From positions 1 to 63,244 of the forward strand of contig JAIPFF010000029.1 in NCBI GenBank assembly GCA_021736785.1: a stretch of DNA of 63,244 nt, read 5' to 3'. This DNA is from Thiohalocapsa sp. (GTDB lineage: Bacteria > Pseudomonadota > Gammaproteobacteria > Chromatiales > Chromatiaceae). This document shows, piece by piece, positions 1-9,091 of this stretch (within the stretch, counting starts at the first letter, position 1; each line of letters opens with the position of its first letter). A model generated the notes under the pieces. The model worked only from the letters and a program-made list of their open reading frames with translations. It was not told the DNA's origin and made no database searches. The position numbers were made by a program, and so were the translations under genes.

Positions 1-230
1 GCAGAGCAGCCGGCGGCAGAGGCTGCGCCGGAGACTGTCGAAGCCCCGGCGGAAGCCGCGGCAGAGGCGCCGGCGGAAGCCGAGGTGGCAGAGCAGCCGG
101 CGGCAGAGGCCGCGCCGGAGACTGTCGAAGCCCCGGCGGAAGCCGCGGCAGAGGCGCCGGCGGAAGCCGAAGTGGCAGAGCAGCCGGCGGCAGAGGCCGC
201 GCCGGAAACCGCCGAAGCCGCGGCAGAGGC
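1..230 (+). repeat. 87-bp in-frame tandem repeat
   Basis: Units start at 1, 88 and 175. The first two are almost identical over 87 bp and the third diverges after about 45 bp. Each unit encodes 29 residues, so copy-number change would keep the reading frame. The array may continue upstream of the window. Confidence 0.85.
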
Positions 231-456
231 TCCGGCCGACACGCCGGCGACGGCGGAAACCGCGCCCAGCGCGCCGCCGGCTCAGGCTCCCGCCCCGGCG
301 CAGACCGCCGTTGCACCGCAGGCGCCGGTTGCACCGCCGGCAATGCGCGGACCGCCCAACACCTTCCGTGTTCCGGTGGCGCCGCATCCTTATGCGCCGA
401 ACCGGCCGATGCCGCAGTGGGCGCCGCAGTTCTCGCCGATGCCCGCCTGGCGTTAA
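1..456 (+). CDS. Ala/Glu/Pro-rich repeat protein, C-terminal part
   Basis: The frame is open from the first base, so the true start lies outside the window. The visible 151 residues are low complexity. A 29-residue Ala/Glu/Pro unit is repeated nearly three times, followed by an Ala/Pro-rich stretch and a Pro-rich tail ending in MPAWR. An internal GTG at position 85 could be read as a start, but it sits inside a repeat unit and has no ribosome binding site. The composition suggests a disordered, acidic linker or tail of a larger protein. No catalytic domain is visible and I do not recognise the family. The gene is convergent with psd. Confidence 0.7.
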   Translation, partial: AEQPAAEAAPETVEAPAEAAAEAPAEAEVAEQPAAEAAPETVEAPAEAAAEAPAEAEVAEQPAAEAAPETAEAAAEAPADTPATAETAPSAPPAQAPAPAQTAVAPQAPVAPPAMRGPPNTFRVPVAPHPYAPNRPMPQWAPQFSPMPAWR

Positions 457-673
457 GCGCCCGGCCGGTCCGGCGTTCGTGCCCGCACCGCGGGCGCGGG
501 CGCCGGCACGTCGCAGCCCTCATCGGCCGTCGGGCGCTTTGCGTTCATTCGTCGAGCCGCGCCTGATCCTTCCCTTCGCCCTACACGCGATCCGCGCGTC
601 GCCGACCCGCCGCGATCTCCGCTGCGGTATAGAGGTCGAGATGACCCGGCCACCTCCGCGGTCCGTTGTGCCG

Positions 674-1564
674 TCAGCCGCGCCGCAGCTCGGCGATGGG
701 GCGGCCGCAAACCACCGCCGCGCCCGGCACTAACTCGGGCGCCCAGCGGGCGCTGTCTTTCGGCAACAATACGATGACGGTGGAGCCCATATTGAAGCGG
801 CCCATCTCTGCCCCGCGCGGCAGCGTGACGGTGCCCGGCGTTGCCAGTTTCCGCTGAACGCGGCGGCCGCGCGGCGGCGTGATGCGGCCGGACCAGATGG
901 TTTCGATGCTGCCGACGAAAATAGCGCCGACCAGGATCAGCGCCATCGGGCCGACGTCGGTCTCGAAGACGCAAATCACGCGCTCGTTGCGTGCGAACAG
1001 CCCCGGCACACCCTCGGCGGTGGTCGGGTTGACGCTGAACAGCCGTCCCGGCACATGAATCGTTTCCCGCAGCTTGCCCGCGAGCGGCATGTGAATGCGG
1101 TGGTAGTCTCGCGGCGACAAGTAAAGCGTTGCGAAGAGCCCGTCTTTGAACGCTGTGCTTAGCTCGGGGTCTCCGCCCAACAACGCCGTCAACCCGTAGT
1201 CGTGCCCCTTCGCCTGAATCAGTGCGCCGTTGCGCACGGCTCCGGCCTGGCTGACGGTCCCGTCCACAGGGCTGAGAACCGTATCCGGTGTTGCGTCGAC
1301 TGGACGGACCCCATCGCGCAACGCCCGCGTGAAGAAGGCGTTGAAGGTGCGATAGGCCTCCGGGCGCCCGTCGGCGGCCTCGTCGAGCGAGACATCGAAT
1401 GAGCGCGCGAAAAGCCGGATGGCGCCCGGCATCAGTGGCCCGAGTGGTATCCGTGTCAGCCGAAACATTGCGCCCGAGAGCGCATGCTGAGGCAGTGCGT
1501 GCTGTAGCGCGACGAACAGGCGTTGGCGGATCGTCGCGGTTGGCGGGTTATCGGTTGTCTGCAT
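674..1564 (-). CDS. psd: Phosphatidylserine decarboxylase proenzyme
   Basis: Decarboxylates phosphatidylserine to phosphatidylethanolamine at the inner membrane. The 296 residues match the usual length of the short bacterial form. The self-processing site is a GST motif at residues 260-262, within FNMGSTV. Cleavage before Ser261 would give a short alpha chain of about 36 residues carrying the pyruvoyl group. The SPVDGT motif (Asp101) and the YHRIHMP motif supply the other two members of the Asp-His-Ser maturation triad. The common bacterial LGST is MGST here, a mild change. The start overlaps the end of the SCO-like gene by 17 bp, so the two are probably translationally coupled. Confidence 0.96.
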   Translation of the reverse strand: MQTTDNPPTATIRQRLFVALQHALPQHALSGAMFRLTRIPLGPLMPGAIRLFARSFDVSLDEAADGRPEAYRTFNAFFTRALRDGVRPVDATPDTVLSPVDGTVSQAGAVRNGALIQAKGHDYGLTALLGGDPELSTAFKDGLFATLYLSPRDYHRIHMPLAGKLRETIHVPGRLFSVNPTTAEGVPGLFARNERVICVFETDVGPMALILVGAIFVGSIETIWSGRITPPRGRRVQRKLATPGTVTLPRGAEMGRFNMGSTVIVLLPKDSARWAPELVPGAAVVCGRPIAELRRG

Positions 1565-2198
1565 CTGCGCTCAAATCCGGCCATGCGGCCAATGCGGCGA
1601 CGTCGGCGGCAATTCGGGCCGGCGACTGCGCGGGTGGAAACAGGGCGACCAGCCGGGCGTTCGCGCCGGTGATCAGGAAAAGAGGCGGCAGATCCTGCGG
1701 CGTCGAGGCCGGAGTATCGGTGCCCAGGGCTTGCGCCAAGCGTCGGATCTCCTGCGCGTCGCCGCCGAGGATCGTAATGGCCGGCGAAAGACGCTCGAAG
1801 TCCCGCGCCAGAGCGGGCGCCGAATCCGGGCTGATCAGCGTCAGCGAGAGCCGACGCTGAAGATCGGGGGCGTCGGCGAGCCGGTTGTAGACCTCGATGA
1901 GGCGCGCGACGCTGCGATGCCCGCCGGCGCCGCCGAGAGACGTGAAGGCCATCAACGTCCAGCGGTCGGCCAGATCGGGCCGGCCGAAACTCTCGCCAGA
2001 GGTGGTGGTGAGGACGAAGTCGGGCAGCGGCACGGCCGGGCGAATCATCACCCCGTCGATCGCGGGTGCGCGGTCTTTGCCGAACTGGATCTGATTGCCC
2101 CACTGGTAGCCGAGTACGAATAACCCGACCGCCGCAACGGCCATGATCAGGCGCGGCAGCAGCGGCCGATTGCGGCGACGGTTTGCGGCGGCGGGCAT
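1548..2198 (-). CDS. SCO1/SenC-like membrane-anchored thioredoxin-fold protein
   Basis: 216 residues with a basic N-terminus, one membrane anchor (about residues 15-35) and a periplasmic thioredoxin-like domain. The domain has a WTLMAFTSLGG strand-loop that resembles SCO proteins. SCO copper chaperones normally carry a CxxxC pair after this strand. Here the stretch reads SLGGAGGH and contains no cysteine, so copper or disulfide chemistry at the usual site is unlikely. The gene sits 9 bp after the aminotransferase stop and overlaps psd, giving a three-gene operon. The nearest Shine-Dalgarno (GGAGG) is about 14 bp from this ATG, which is far. The function is unknown; a non-catalytic assembly factor is one possibility. 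Confidence 0.75.
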   Translation of the reverse strand: MPAAANRRRNRPLLPRLIMAVAAVGLFVLGYQWGNQIQFGKDRAPAIDGVMIRPAVPLPDFVLTTTSGESFGRPDLADRWTLMAFTSLGGAGGHRSVARLIEVYNRLADAPDLQRRLSLTLISPDSAPALARDFERLSPAITILGGDAQEIRRLAQALGTDTPASTPQDLPPLFLITGANARLVALFPPAQSPARIAADVAALAAWPDLSADADNR

Positions 2199-2207
2199 CG
2201 GGTCGGG

Positions 2208-3392
2208 TCAGACCTCCGAGAGCACGGACTGCGCCCGGCTCAGGGCCTCTCCGGTATCGCCGCCGGCGCCGAGCGCCTTTAAGGCGGTACCCAATGCGCC
2301 GATGCACAGCAGTACATTCTGCGCCCGGCTGGAGTAACCCATCAGGCCGATGCGCCAGATGCGCCCGGCCAGCGGTCCGAGGCCTGCGCCGATTTCCAAC
2401 CCGTAAAGGTCGAGTAGCTGCTTGCGCAGCAGGGCGTCGTCGATACCGCCGGGGATGGTCACGGCGTTGAGCTGCGGCAGGCGGTCTGCCTCCTTGACCA
2501 TCAACTCCAGCCCTAGGGCTTCCAAGCCGGCCTTCAGCGCCAGGTGGTTGCGCCGGTGGCGTGCCCAGGCCTGCTCGATGCCTTCTTCGTGAAGCATGAC
2601 CAAGGATTCATGCAGCGCGTAAAGCGCATTGACAGGTGCGGTGTGGTGATAGGCGCGCTTACCGCTGCCGCTCCAGTAGCCGAGCACGAGGTTGAGGTCG
2701 AGAAACCAGCTACGGACCGGCTCTTGCCGCGCCCGGACCTTCTCCAGCGCCCGTTCGTTCATGGTCAGGGGGGCGAGTCCCGGCGTGCAGGACAGGCATT
2801 TCTGACTGCCGGCGTAGACCGCATCCGCGCCCCAGGCGTCCACTTCCAAGGGCGAGCCACCGAGGGACGTCACGGCATCGACGATGGTCAGACAGTCGTG
2901 CCGATGGGCGATATCCACCAGCGTCGGCACATCCGAAGCGACACCGGTGGAGGTCTCGGCATGCACGAAGGCAACCAGCTTTGCGTCCGGGTGCAGTTTC
3001 AGTGTCTCGTCGAGCTTATCGGGGTCGACGGCATCACCCCAGGCATCCTCGACGCACACGGGCGTGCCGCCGGCGCGGATCACGTTCTCCTTCATGCGGC
3101 CGCCGAAAACGCCGTTGATACAGACAACGACCTTGTCGCCCGGCTCGACCAGATTGACGAAGCAGGTCTCCATGCCCGCGGAGCCCGGCGCGGAGATGGG
3201 CATCGTCAGCGCGTTGCGGGTCCGGAACGCGTCGCGAAGCAGCTGCTTGAGCTCGTCCATCATGGCCACGAACGCGGGGTCCAAGTGGCCGATGGTCGGC
3301 CGGGCCAGGGCGGACAGGATGCGCGGGTGGACATCGGCGGGGCCCGGCCCCATTAGCGTTCGGACCGGCGGCTGAAAAGAGCTGACAGGCAT
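2208..3392 (-). CDS. Alanine/serine-glyoxylate aminotransferase family protein
   Basis: A class V, fold-type I PLP aminotransferase of 394 residues. Family motifs visible are the N-terminal GPGPADVHPRIL, SAPGSAGMET, the HAETSTG segment, VDAVTSLGG and the PLP lysine in GSQKCLS. Family members transfer the amino group of serine or alanine to glyoxylate. Which donor is used cannot be read from the sequence. The open frame extends further upstream, but the ATG at 3392 is preferred: it has GGAA just upstream and matches the usual N-terminus. First gene of the operon with the SCO-like gene and psd. Confidence 0.9.
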   Translation of the reverse strand: MPVSSFQPPVRTLMGPGPADVHPRILSALARPTIGHLDPAFVAMMDELKQLLRDAFRTRNALTMPISAPGSAGMETCFVNLVEPGDKVVVCINGVFGGRMKENVIRAGGTPVCVEDAWGDAVDPDKLDETLKLHPDAKLVAFVHAETSTGVASDVPTLVDIAHRHDCLTIVDAVTSLGGSPLEVDAWGADAVYAGSQKCLSCTPGLAPLTMNERALEKVRARQEPVRSWFLDLNLVLGYWSGSGKRAYHHTAPVNALYALHESLVMLHEEGIEQAWARHRRNHLALKAGLEALGLELMVKEADRLPQLNAVTIPGGIDDALLRKQLLDLYGLEIGAGLGPLAGRIWRIGLMGYSSRAQNVLLCIGALGTALKALGAGGDTGEALSRAQSVLSEV

Positions 3393-3549
3393 GATGATTC
3401 CGTTGGTTGGCGAGGATCTCGTCGGAGACCATCGGGACGAGATCGCCGACGATTCGAGGGTCGCTGGATAACCCACAAAGTATACCGGTCGCGCGGCGGC
3501 AGCCTCAAGGAGGGCCAGCGGCGCGGCCGTTGGCTGGGAGTGATGACCG

Positions 3550-3954
3550 ATGACCGACAAAGTCGAAAAGACCGATGCGCAATGGCGCGAGACCCTGACG
3601 CCGGAGCAGTACCGGGTATGCCGCCGGCAAGGCACCGAGCCGGCCTTCTCCGGCGCCTACTACGACAACAAGGAGGCCGGCGCTTATCTCTGCGCGGCCT
3701 GTGGTGCGGAACTGTTCAGTTCCGAGCACAAATTCGACTCCGGCACCGGCTGGCCGAGCTTCTGGCAGCCGGCGAACGATGACATGGTGGAGGCGCAGAG
3801 CGACACCAGCCATGGCATGGTTCGCACCGAGGTGCACTGCAGCCGCTGCGGCTCTCATTTGGGTCATGTGTTCCCGGACGGCCCGAAACCTACCGGCCTG
3901 CGCTATTGCATCAACTCGGTGTCGCTGCAGTTCGAGCCGAAAACCGAAGATTGA
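3550..3954 (+). CDS. msrB: Peptide-methionine (R)-S-oxide reductase
   Basis: Repairs R-methionine sulfoxide in proteins. The 134-residue cytosolic single-domain form has two zinc-binding CxxC pairs (Cys48/Cys51 and Cys97/Cys100) and the catalytic cysteine Cys120 in RYCINSVSL. The [10 protein letters not shown] and HLGHVFPDG motifs are typical. The recycling cysteine found in some MsrB proteins is not obvious at its usual place, though Cys24 could serve. It is a single gene divergent from the aminotransferase operon and is followed by lipA on the same strand after 255 bp. Confidence 0.97.
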   Translation: MTDKVEKTDAQWRETLTPEQYRVCRRQGTEPAFSGAYYDNKEAGAYLCAACGAELFSSEHKFDSGTGWPSFWQPANDDMVEAQSDTSHGMVRTEVHCSRCGSHLGHVFPDGPKPTGLRYCINSVSLQFEPKTED

Positions 3955-4033
3955 GCAGTGCGAGCGGGCGATGTGTCCGCGCACCTTCGGGCGCGGGGCA
4001 CAGGGCCTGCGCCCGGAGCCGGTCCTCGGGCGA

Positions 4034-4042
4034 TGTTATAAT
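4034..4042 (+). promoter_or_regulatory. Extended -10 element upstream of lipA
   Basis: TGTTATAAT gives a perfect TATAAT hexamer preceded by the TGn extension. No convincing -35 hexamer lies 16-18 bp upstream, which fits an extended -10 promoter. The lipA start is about 170 bp downstream, leaving a long GC-rich leader. Confidence 0.45.
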
Positions 4043-4209
4043 CGGCGGCCAAGCACAGGCCGCGGGCCACCGGGTCCGGTCGCGGTCGTCGGCCGGCGTC
4101 GGCGGACGCGCCGCGGCGTGCCGGCGAGACAACCGCTCTCGCGCACCGAATGTCCGCTCCGGGCGGGCCGGAGCGCCGGCGGGCAGATAACGAACGGAGG
4201 TAACCGAGG

Positions 4210-5187
4210 ATGGCCGAGACCACCGGCATCAATGCGCCGTCGCGACTGACGCCGCAGACCCACCAGCGCGGCAAGGACAAGGTCTCGCGCATCCCGGTCA
4301 AGATCGAAGGCGGGCGCGAAGTGCCGCGCAAGCCGACCTGGATCCGTGCAAAGGCCCCGACCGGCGCCGGTGTCGCGCGCATCAAGCGGCTGCTGCGAGA
4401 GAGCAAGCTCGCCACGGTCTGCGAAGAGGCGCAGTGTCCCAACCTCGGCGAGTGCTTCAACCACGGTACGGCCACGTTCATGATCCTGGGCGATATCTGT
4501 ACCCGGCGCTGCCCGTTCTGCGACGTCGCCCACGGCCGACCGCAGCCCCTCGACGAGGCCGAGCCGGCGCATTTGGCGCAGTCCATTGCGCAGATGGGAC
4601 TGCGCTATGTGGTCATCACCTCGGTCGATCGCGACGATCTGCGCGATGGCGGTGCCGGGCACTTCGCGGCCTGCCTGCGCGCGGTCCGCTCGTCTTGCCC
4701 GCAGACCAAGCTCGAAGTGCTGGTGCCGGACTTCCGCGGGCGCGAGGAGACGGCGCTTGCGCTATTCGGTGGCGACGCCGTGCCCGACGTGTTCAATCAC
4801 AACCTCGAGACGGTACCCCGGCTTTATCGGTCTGCGCGCCCCGGTGCCGACTACGCGGGCTCGCTGCGGCTGCTCAAGCGCTTCAAGGCATTACACCCGC
4901 ACGTACCCACCAAATCGGGCCTGATGCTCGGGCTCGGAGAGACCCGCGACGAAATTCTTGCCGTCATGGCCGACCTGCGCGCCCACGACTGCGACATGCT
5001 CACCTTGGGCCAATATCTTCAGCCGAGCCGCGACCACCTGCCTGTCGAGCGCTTCTGGACACCCGAAGAGTTCGACGCACTGGGCGCGGCCGGGAAGGCC
5101 ATGGGATTCTCCAACGTCGCCAGCGGGCCCATGGTGCGGTCGTCCTATCACGCGGACCGGCAGGCCACCGAACTGGTTGGCGACTGA
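4210..5187 (+). CDS. lipA: Lipoyl synthase
   Basis: Radical-SAM enzyme that inserts two sulfur atoms into protein-bound octanoyl groups to make lipoyl cofactors. The 325 residues hold both iron-sulfur clusters: the auxiliary cluster motif C-x4-C-x5-C (Cys71, 76, 82) and the radical-SAM motif C-x3-C-x2-C (Cys97, 101, 104 in CTRRCPFC). The C-terminal RSSYHAD carries the serine that ligates the auxiliary cluster. A strong ribosome binding site (GGAGG) lies about 10 bp before the ATG. The octanoyltransferase gene lipB, often a neighbour, is not in the window. Confidence 0.97.
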   Translation: MAETTGINAPSRLTPQTHQRGKDKVSRIPVKIEGGREVPRKPTWIRAKAPTGAGVARIKRLLRESKLATVCEEAQCPNLGECFNHGTATFMILGDICTRRCPFCDVAHGRPQPLDEAEPAHLAQSIAQMGLRYVVITSVDRDDLRDGGAGHFAACLRAVRSSCPQTKLEVLVPDFRGREETALALFGGDAVPDVFNHNLETVPRLYRSARPGADYAGSLRLLKRFKALHPHVPTKSGLMLGLGETRDEILAVMADLRAHDCDMLTLGQYLQPSRDHLPVERFWTPEEFDALGAAGKAMGFSNVASGPMVRSSYHADRQATELVGD

Positions 5188-5245
5188 TGTCCGGCCGCGG
5201 TGCAGTGCCGGATGCGGACTCCCTCGGCGCGGACCCCGAGGGGGC

Positions 5246-5668
5246 GTGATTTTGAATCTGCTCTGGCTGCTGCTGGCGTTCACGCTCTTCATGGCCGCCA
5301 TTTGGAGCGTCTATGCGCTGAACCGAACGGCCGCGCGCCGGTTCGGCTATGAACCGTTCTCGCTGCCGAATGCCGCGCTGATGCTGGTTGCGAACCTGCT
5401 GCTGCTGTCGTCGCTGTCCGGCCTGCGCGCCCTCGAGCCGGACGCGGACTTGTCCGCGACACTCCCGAATATCGTGCAACTGCTGGGCGCGGCGCTGTTG
5501 TCGGCGGTGACCGCCTTCGTCATCGCGCGCCGCACCAGACTATGGATGGCGCTCTATGCCGTCTCGCTGATGGCCGTCGGCGCCATCGCCTTGTTTCCGA
5601 GCCTGGTCTTTCGTTATTTCGCCTTCGCCACCGGCGACGACGCCGGCGACTTGCCGCCGCGTCACTGA
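5246..5668 (+). CDS. Small integral membrane protein
   Basis: 140 residues from a GTG start preceded by GAGGGGGC; a TTG two codons later is an alternative. About four hydrophobic segments are visible: residues 2-20, 38-58, 70-90 and 98-118. The tail is short and acidic and ends in PRH. No known motif is recognised. It follows lipA by 58 bp on the same strand and may be co-transcribed with it. Confidence 0.65.
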   Translation: MILNLLWLLLAFTLFMAAIWSVYALNRTAARRFGYEPFSLPNAALMLVANLLLLSSLSGLRALEPDADLSATLPNIVQLLGAALLSAVTAFVIARRTRLWMALYAVSLMAVGAIALFPSLVFRYFAFATGDDAGDLPPRH

Positions 5669-5930
5669 CGCGACCGGGGCAGTTGTGCCGCCGGTCTCTT
5701 TTCCTCTCGCGCTCCTTGACAGCAGCCCTTAATTCAGTGCTATGCACAGCCGCGCGGCAGCGGGAAACGTTGCGCGTAGCGCCCTCCGGCAATCGAGAGA
5801 GCGAATCAGGGCTATCTTATAAGATGCTGATAAATAGAGATTAATTATTGTTGGCCAAATGCTGGACGACCTGCCGGAAGGGAAGCAAGGTCAGCCACTT
5901 GGATGACTCGACCACTGCTACTCCACAGAG

Positions 5931-5939
5931 TTATCCACA
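5931..5939 (+). promoter_or_regulatory. Perfect DnaA box TTATCCACA
   Basis: The nine bases equal the consensus high-affinity DnaA site. Two weaker matches lie within about 20 bp. DnaA-regulated promoters, titration sites and origins all contain such boxes, and the sequence alone does not choose between them. Confidence 0.5.
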
Positions 5940-6075
5940 GCGTTTGTGCACAATCACCCAGTTCTAATGAGAACAGTGACTTGTGCGGAAAACTTCAGAT
6001 CTTGTTTGAACTGGAGCGGCGGCCGCCGGCAACATGCTCCAAGGCCCGCGGGATCGGGCCGAGTGCACGCTTGGT

Positions 6076-6119
6076 GCCGGCGGCTTGCCTGGCGGCCGGC
6101 CCCGCGAGCCGCCGCCGGC
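6076..6119 (-). terminator. GC-rich hairpin after the glycosidase gene
   Basis: GCCGGCGGC at 6076-6084 pairs with GCCGCCGGC at 6111-6119, directly after the stop of the minus-strand glycosidase. There is no clear U-tract, so termination is only suggested. Confidence 0.35.
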
Positions 6120-6120
6120 C

Positions 6121-8832
6121 TCAAGCAATCTCGTCGATAAGGGCCGGGCGGTCGCCGCTGTCCAGCCCGCTCCAAGGGCTGATGTCCTTCTGGTAGCGGC
6201 GCATGACCAGATTGGCCAACAGGCCCGTCCAACCGGTTTGATGGGCGCTGCCCAGCCCACTGCCGTCCTCGGCATGAAAGTATTCGTGGAAGAACAGCAG
6301 GTCTTTCCAATGCGGGTCATCGGGCGCAGGCGAGTGGCGGGCCATCGCCGGCACCGGTGCGCCGTTGCTGTGGCGGTAGAGATCGCTCAGGCGGTCGGCG
6401 ATCAGGCTGGCGATCTCCTTTAGGTTCTTGCGCTCGCCGCCGAGGCAGGGCACGGCCACTTTGTAGTCGTCGCCCAGAAAGCGGTGGAAACGCTCCAGCG
6501 AGGACACCAGCGAATAGTTGGTCGGCAGCCAAATCGGCCCGCGCCAGTTCGAGTTGCCGCCGAACATCGGCGACGTGGATTCGCCCGGCACGTACTCGAT
6601 CAGCGCTTCGCCGATACCGGGGATATAGCCCAGGTCGCGATTCTCCGCGTGAATGCGGCTTAGGCTGCGCACGCCGAAGCGCGACAGGAACTGGCTCTCG
6701 TCCAGGAGCCGCGCCAAGATGCGAGCCAGCATGCTGTGATCCACCAGCGCCAGCAGCCGCTCGCCGCGCTCGTTCTCCCAGTCGGGACAGGCACAGACAT
6801 AGCTGCCGTGGAACAATCCGCCTTTGTGCTCGCTGAGCAGGCTCGCGAAGCGCGGGGCGTGCTCGAGCATGCGCTTGTTGACGATCTCGACCGCGAATAG
6901 CGGGATCAGTCCCACCCAGGAATAGACCTCGATCCGGTGCGCCCCTTCGGGGGTCTGCAGCAGATCGGTAAAAAACCCGTTGTCCATGTCCCATAGCGAC
7001 GGCGTCCCGGTCTCCTCGCTGCCGGCGATGGCCTCGGCGATGGCGAGAAACTGCTTGTAGCAGTGAATCGCGATCTCCTCGTAGTCGGGGTCCTGCACGC
7101 AGAGCTCGAGGGCGATCAAGGTCATCTTCAGCGAGAAATGTGCCATCCAGCCGGTGGCGTCCGCCTGCTTCAGGCTGTAGCCCGGCGGCAGCTCGGTGGA
7201 GCGATCGTAGACCGAGATATTATCCAGGCCGAGGAAGCCGCCCTCGAACAGGTTGTGACCCTCGGCGTCCTTGCGATTGATCCACCAGGAGAAATTCAGC
7301 AGCAGTTTGTGGAAGACACGCTGCAGGAAGCCGTGATCGCCGACGCCGCGTTGGATACGCTCGGCGCGGAACACCTTGAGCGCCGCCATGGCGTGGACCG
7401 GCGGATTGACGTCGCCGAAATTCCACTCGTAGGCCGGAATCTGGCCGTTGGGGTGCAGATACCGGTCGGAGAGCATCAGCTCGACTTGCTCCTTGGCGAA
7501 GTCGACGTCGAGCAGTGCCAGCGCGGCGCAGTGGTAGGCGAGATCCCAGGCGGCGAACCAGGGGTACTCCCAGGCATCGGGCATCGAGATGACATCGCGT
7601 GCCTTCAGATGACGCCAGTGCCGGTTGCGGCCTTGTCTGCGCTCGGGGGGTGGCGGCAGCTGATCGCCGTCCAGCCAGCGTGCCACGTCGAAATGGTAGA
7701 ACTGCTTGGTCCAGACCATGCCGGCGAGGGCTTGGCGCAGGATGCGGGCGTCGTTGGCGTTGGCCTCGGGCAACAGGTGGTCGTAGTAAACCGTCGCCTC
7801 CGACCGGCGCTCCGCCAGCGTGCGCTCGATACCGGCAAAGGGCCGCTCGCGCGGTTCCGCGCAGAGCAATAGATCGATGATTGCCTCGTGTCCGGCGCCG
7901 ACCCGCAGTCGGCTCCAGGCTGCCGTCTTGGTGCCGGTGCGCGCGGGATTGACGGCATCGGTCTCGCCGTCGCAGATGTAGCGATGGAATGCGTCCTTGA
8001 CATAGGGGCTGTCGTTTTCACCGCCCCAGAGACGCTCGACGTTCGATTCGTTCTCGGTAAAGAGCAGGTCTGCCTCGGCAGCTCCGTAGAGGTGATAGTC
8101 GCCGAGCACGGCGTGCTCGGCGCGTACGGCCCAGTTGGCGCCCTCCGGCGGCATCGCGGCCATCATCCGCGGGCGCTCGAGCTCGTCGCCCCAGGACCAG
8201 GTATTGCGGAACCACAGCGTCGGCAGCACGTCGATCACGGCCGGGTCCGGTCCATGGTTGCGCACGCGCACGCGGCAGTAGATCTCGTGGGTTGCGGCCT
8301 TGGCGTAGACGACATCCACATCCCAGTAGCGGTTCTCGTCGAAGGCGCCGGTGTCGCTCAGATCGTAGGACGGATCGTGCCGGCTGCGGGCCGCGTTCTC
8401 GTGCATGAGGGCGTCGTAGGGATAGGCGCGCTGAGGGTATTTGTACAGGTAGCGCAGCCAGCTATGACTCGGTGTTGCGTCGAGATAGAAATAGACGTCC
8501 TTGACGTCTTCGCCGCGATTGCCCTCGTGTCCGTTCAGGCCGAAGGCGCGCTCTTTGAGATAGGCGTCGCGCCCGTTCCACAGCGCGATCGCGAAGCACA
8601 AGTGCTGACCCTGGTCGCTGATGCCGCCGAGACCGTCCTCGTTCCATCGATAGGCACGCGAGCGGGCGTGATCGTGGGGGAAATAACCCCAGGCATCGCC
8701 ATCGGGGCTGTAGTCCTCGCGCACCGTGCCCCAAGCCCGCTCGGCCAAGTACGGGCCCCAGTGCCGCCAATCCGCTTCGCCGGTGCGCTGCTGTTCCAGC
8801 CGCTGCCTTTCCGCGTTCAATGGTTGCTGCAT
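6121..8832 (-). CDS. MGH1-like (GH63-related) glucosidase
   Basis: A large cytosolic glycoside hydrolase of 903 residues with no signal peptide. It has an N-terminal beta-rich domain (about 1-330) and an (alpha/alpha)6 barrel. Barrel motifs include YPWFAAWDLAYHCAAL, GQIPAYEWNFGDVNPP, NSNWRGPIWLPTNY and a late GLGSAHQTGWTGLL. These resemble MGH1-like enzymes annotated as glucosidases. Acidic residues in WDLAYH and YEWNFGD are candidate catalytic or substrate contacts. The ATG at 8832 has GAGG upstream and gives the family N-terminus (RLEQQRTGEADWRHWG). The substrate is unknown; storage or osmolyte alpha-glucosides are plausible. It stands alone on its strand. Confidence 0.85.
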   Translation of the reverse strand: MQQPLNAERQRLEQQRTGEADWRHWGPYLAERAWGTVREDYSPDGDAWGYFPHDHARSRAYRWNEDGLGGISDQGQHLCFAIALWNGRDAYLKERAFGLNGHEGNRGEDVKDVYFYLDATPSHSWLRYLYKYPQRAYPYDALMHENAARSRHDPSYDLSDTGAFDENRYWDVDVVYAKAATHEIYCRVRVRNHGPDPAVIDVLPTLWFRNTWSWGDELERPRMMAAMPPEGANWAVRAEHAVLGDYHLYGAAEADLLFTENESNVERLWGGENDSPYVKDAFHRYICDGETDAVNPARTGTKTAAWSRLRVGAGHEAIIDLLLCAEPRERPFAGIERTLAERRSEATVYYDHLLPEANANDARILRQALAGMVWTKQFYHFDVARWLDGDQLPPPPERRQGRNRHWRHLKARDVISMPDAWEYPWFAAWDLAYHCAALALLDVDFAKEQVELMLSDRYLHPNGQIPAYEWNFGDVNPPVHAMAALKVFRAERIQRGVGDHGFLQRVFHKLLLNFSWWINRKDAEGHNLFEGGFLGLDNISVYDRSTELPPGYSLKQADATGWMAHFSLKMTLIALELCVQDPDYEEIAIHCYKQFLAIAEAIAGSEETGTPSLWDMDNGFFTDLLQTPEGAHRIEVYSWVGLIPLFAVEIVNKRMLEHAPRFASLLSEHKGGLFHGSYVCACPDWENERGERLLALVDHSMLARILARLLDESQFLSRFGVRSLSRIHAENRDLGYIPGIGEALIEYVPGESTSPMFGGNSNWRGPIWLPTNYSLVSSLERFHRFLGDDYKVAVPCLGGERKNLKEIASLIADRLSDLYRHSNGAPVPAMARHSPAPDDPHWKDLLFFHEYFHAEDGSGLGSAHQTGWTGLLANLVMRRYQKDISPWSGLDSGDRPALIDEIA

Positions 8833-9091
8833 TCGCGCCTCGATGCCGACTGATTGAGGTCGGTGTTGAATGAGTCGGAAACAACATGCACGTTGACACG
8901 CCCGGCGCCCGACACGCAAGCCGCGGCGGCCGGCCGTGACGCGGTAAAGCCGGCCGCCGGCTTACAAGACCCGATCGGGGTTTGCATCGTTGCGCCCGCG
9001 ACGAGCATGCGGCGGCGTTGCCGGCGGTGGACGCCGGCGGGAGGACTTGGGATATTGCTCCATCGTTGCAGTCCCGGGAGGTATCCGGCCG

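Larger units (their letters stand above)
5669..6120. other. Gene-free island with AT-rich stretch and DnaA-box cluster
   Basis: No credible gene is seen in these 452 bp, which lie between converging genes. Around 5812-5855 the DNA is far more AT-rich than its surroundings. A perfect DnaA box (TTATCCACA) lies at 5931-5939. Two 7-of-9 matches flank it: TACTCCACA just upstream and the reverse-strand match in TGTGCACAA just downstream. A TTGACA hexamer near 5716 could head an unannotated transcript. The 3' end holds a hairpin next to the glycosidase stop. Confidence 0.5.

Noticed and set aside
5855-5900. GGAA-loop sequence resembling part of 4.5S RNA
   Set aside because: It has a GGAA flanked by short complementary arms, but lacks the conserved CAGG/AGCAG internal loop and an overall stem.
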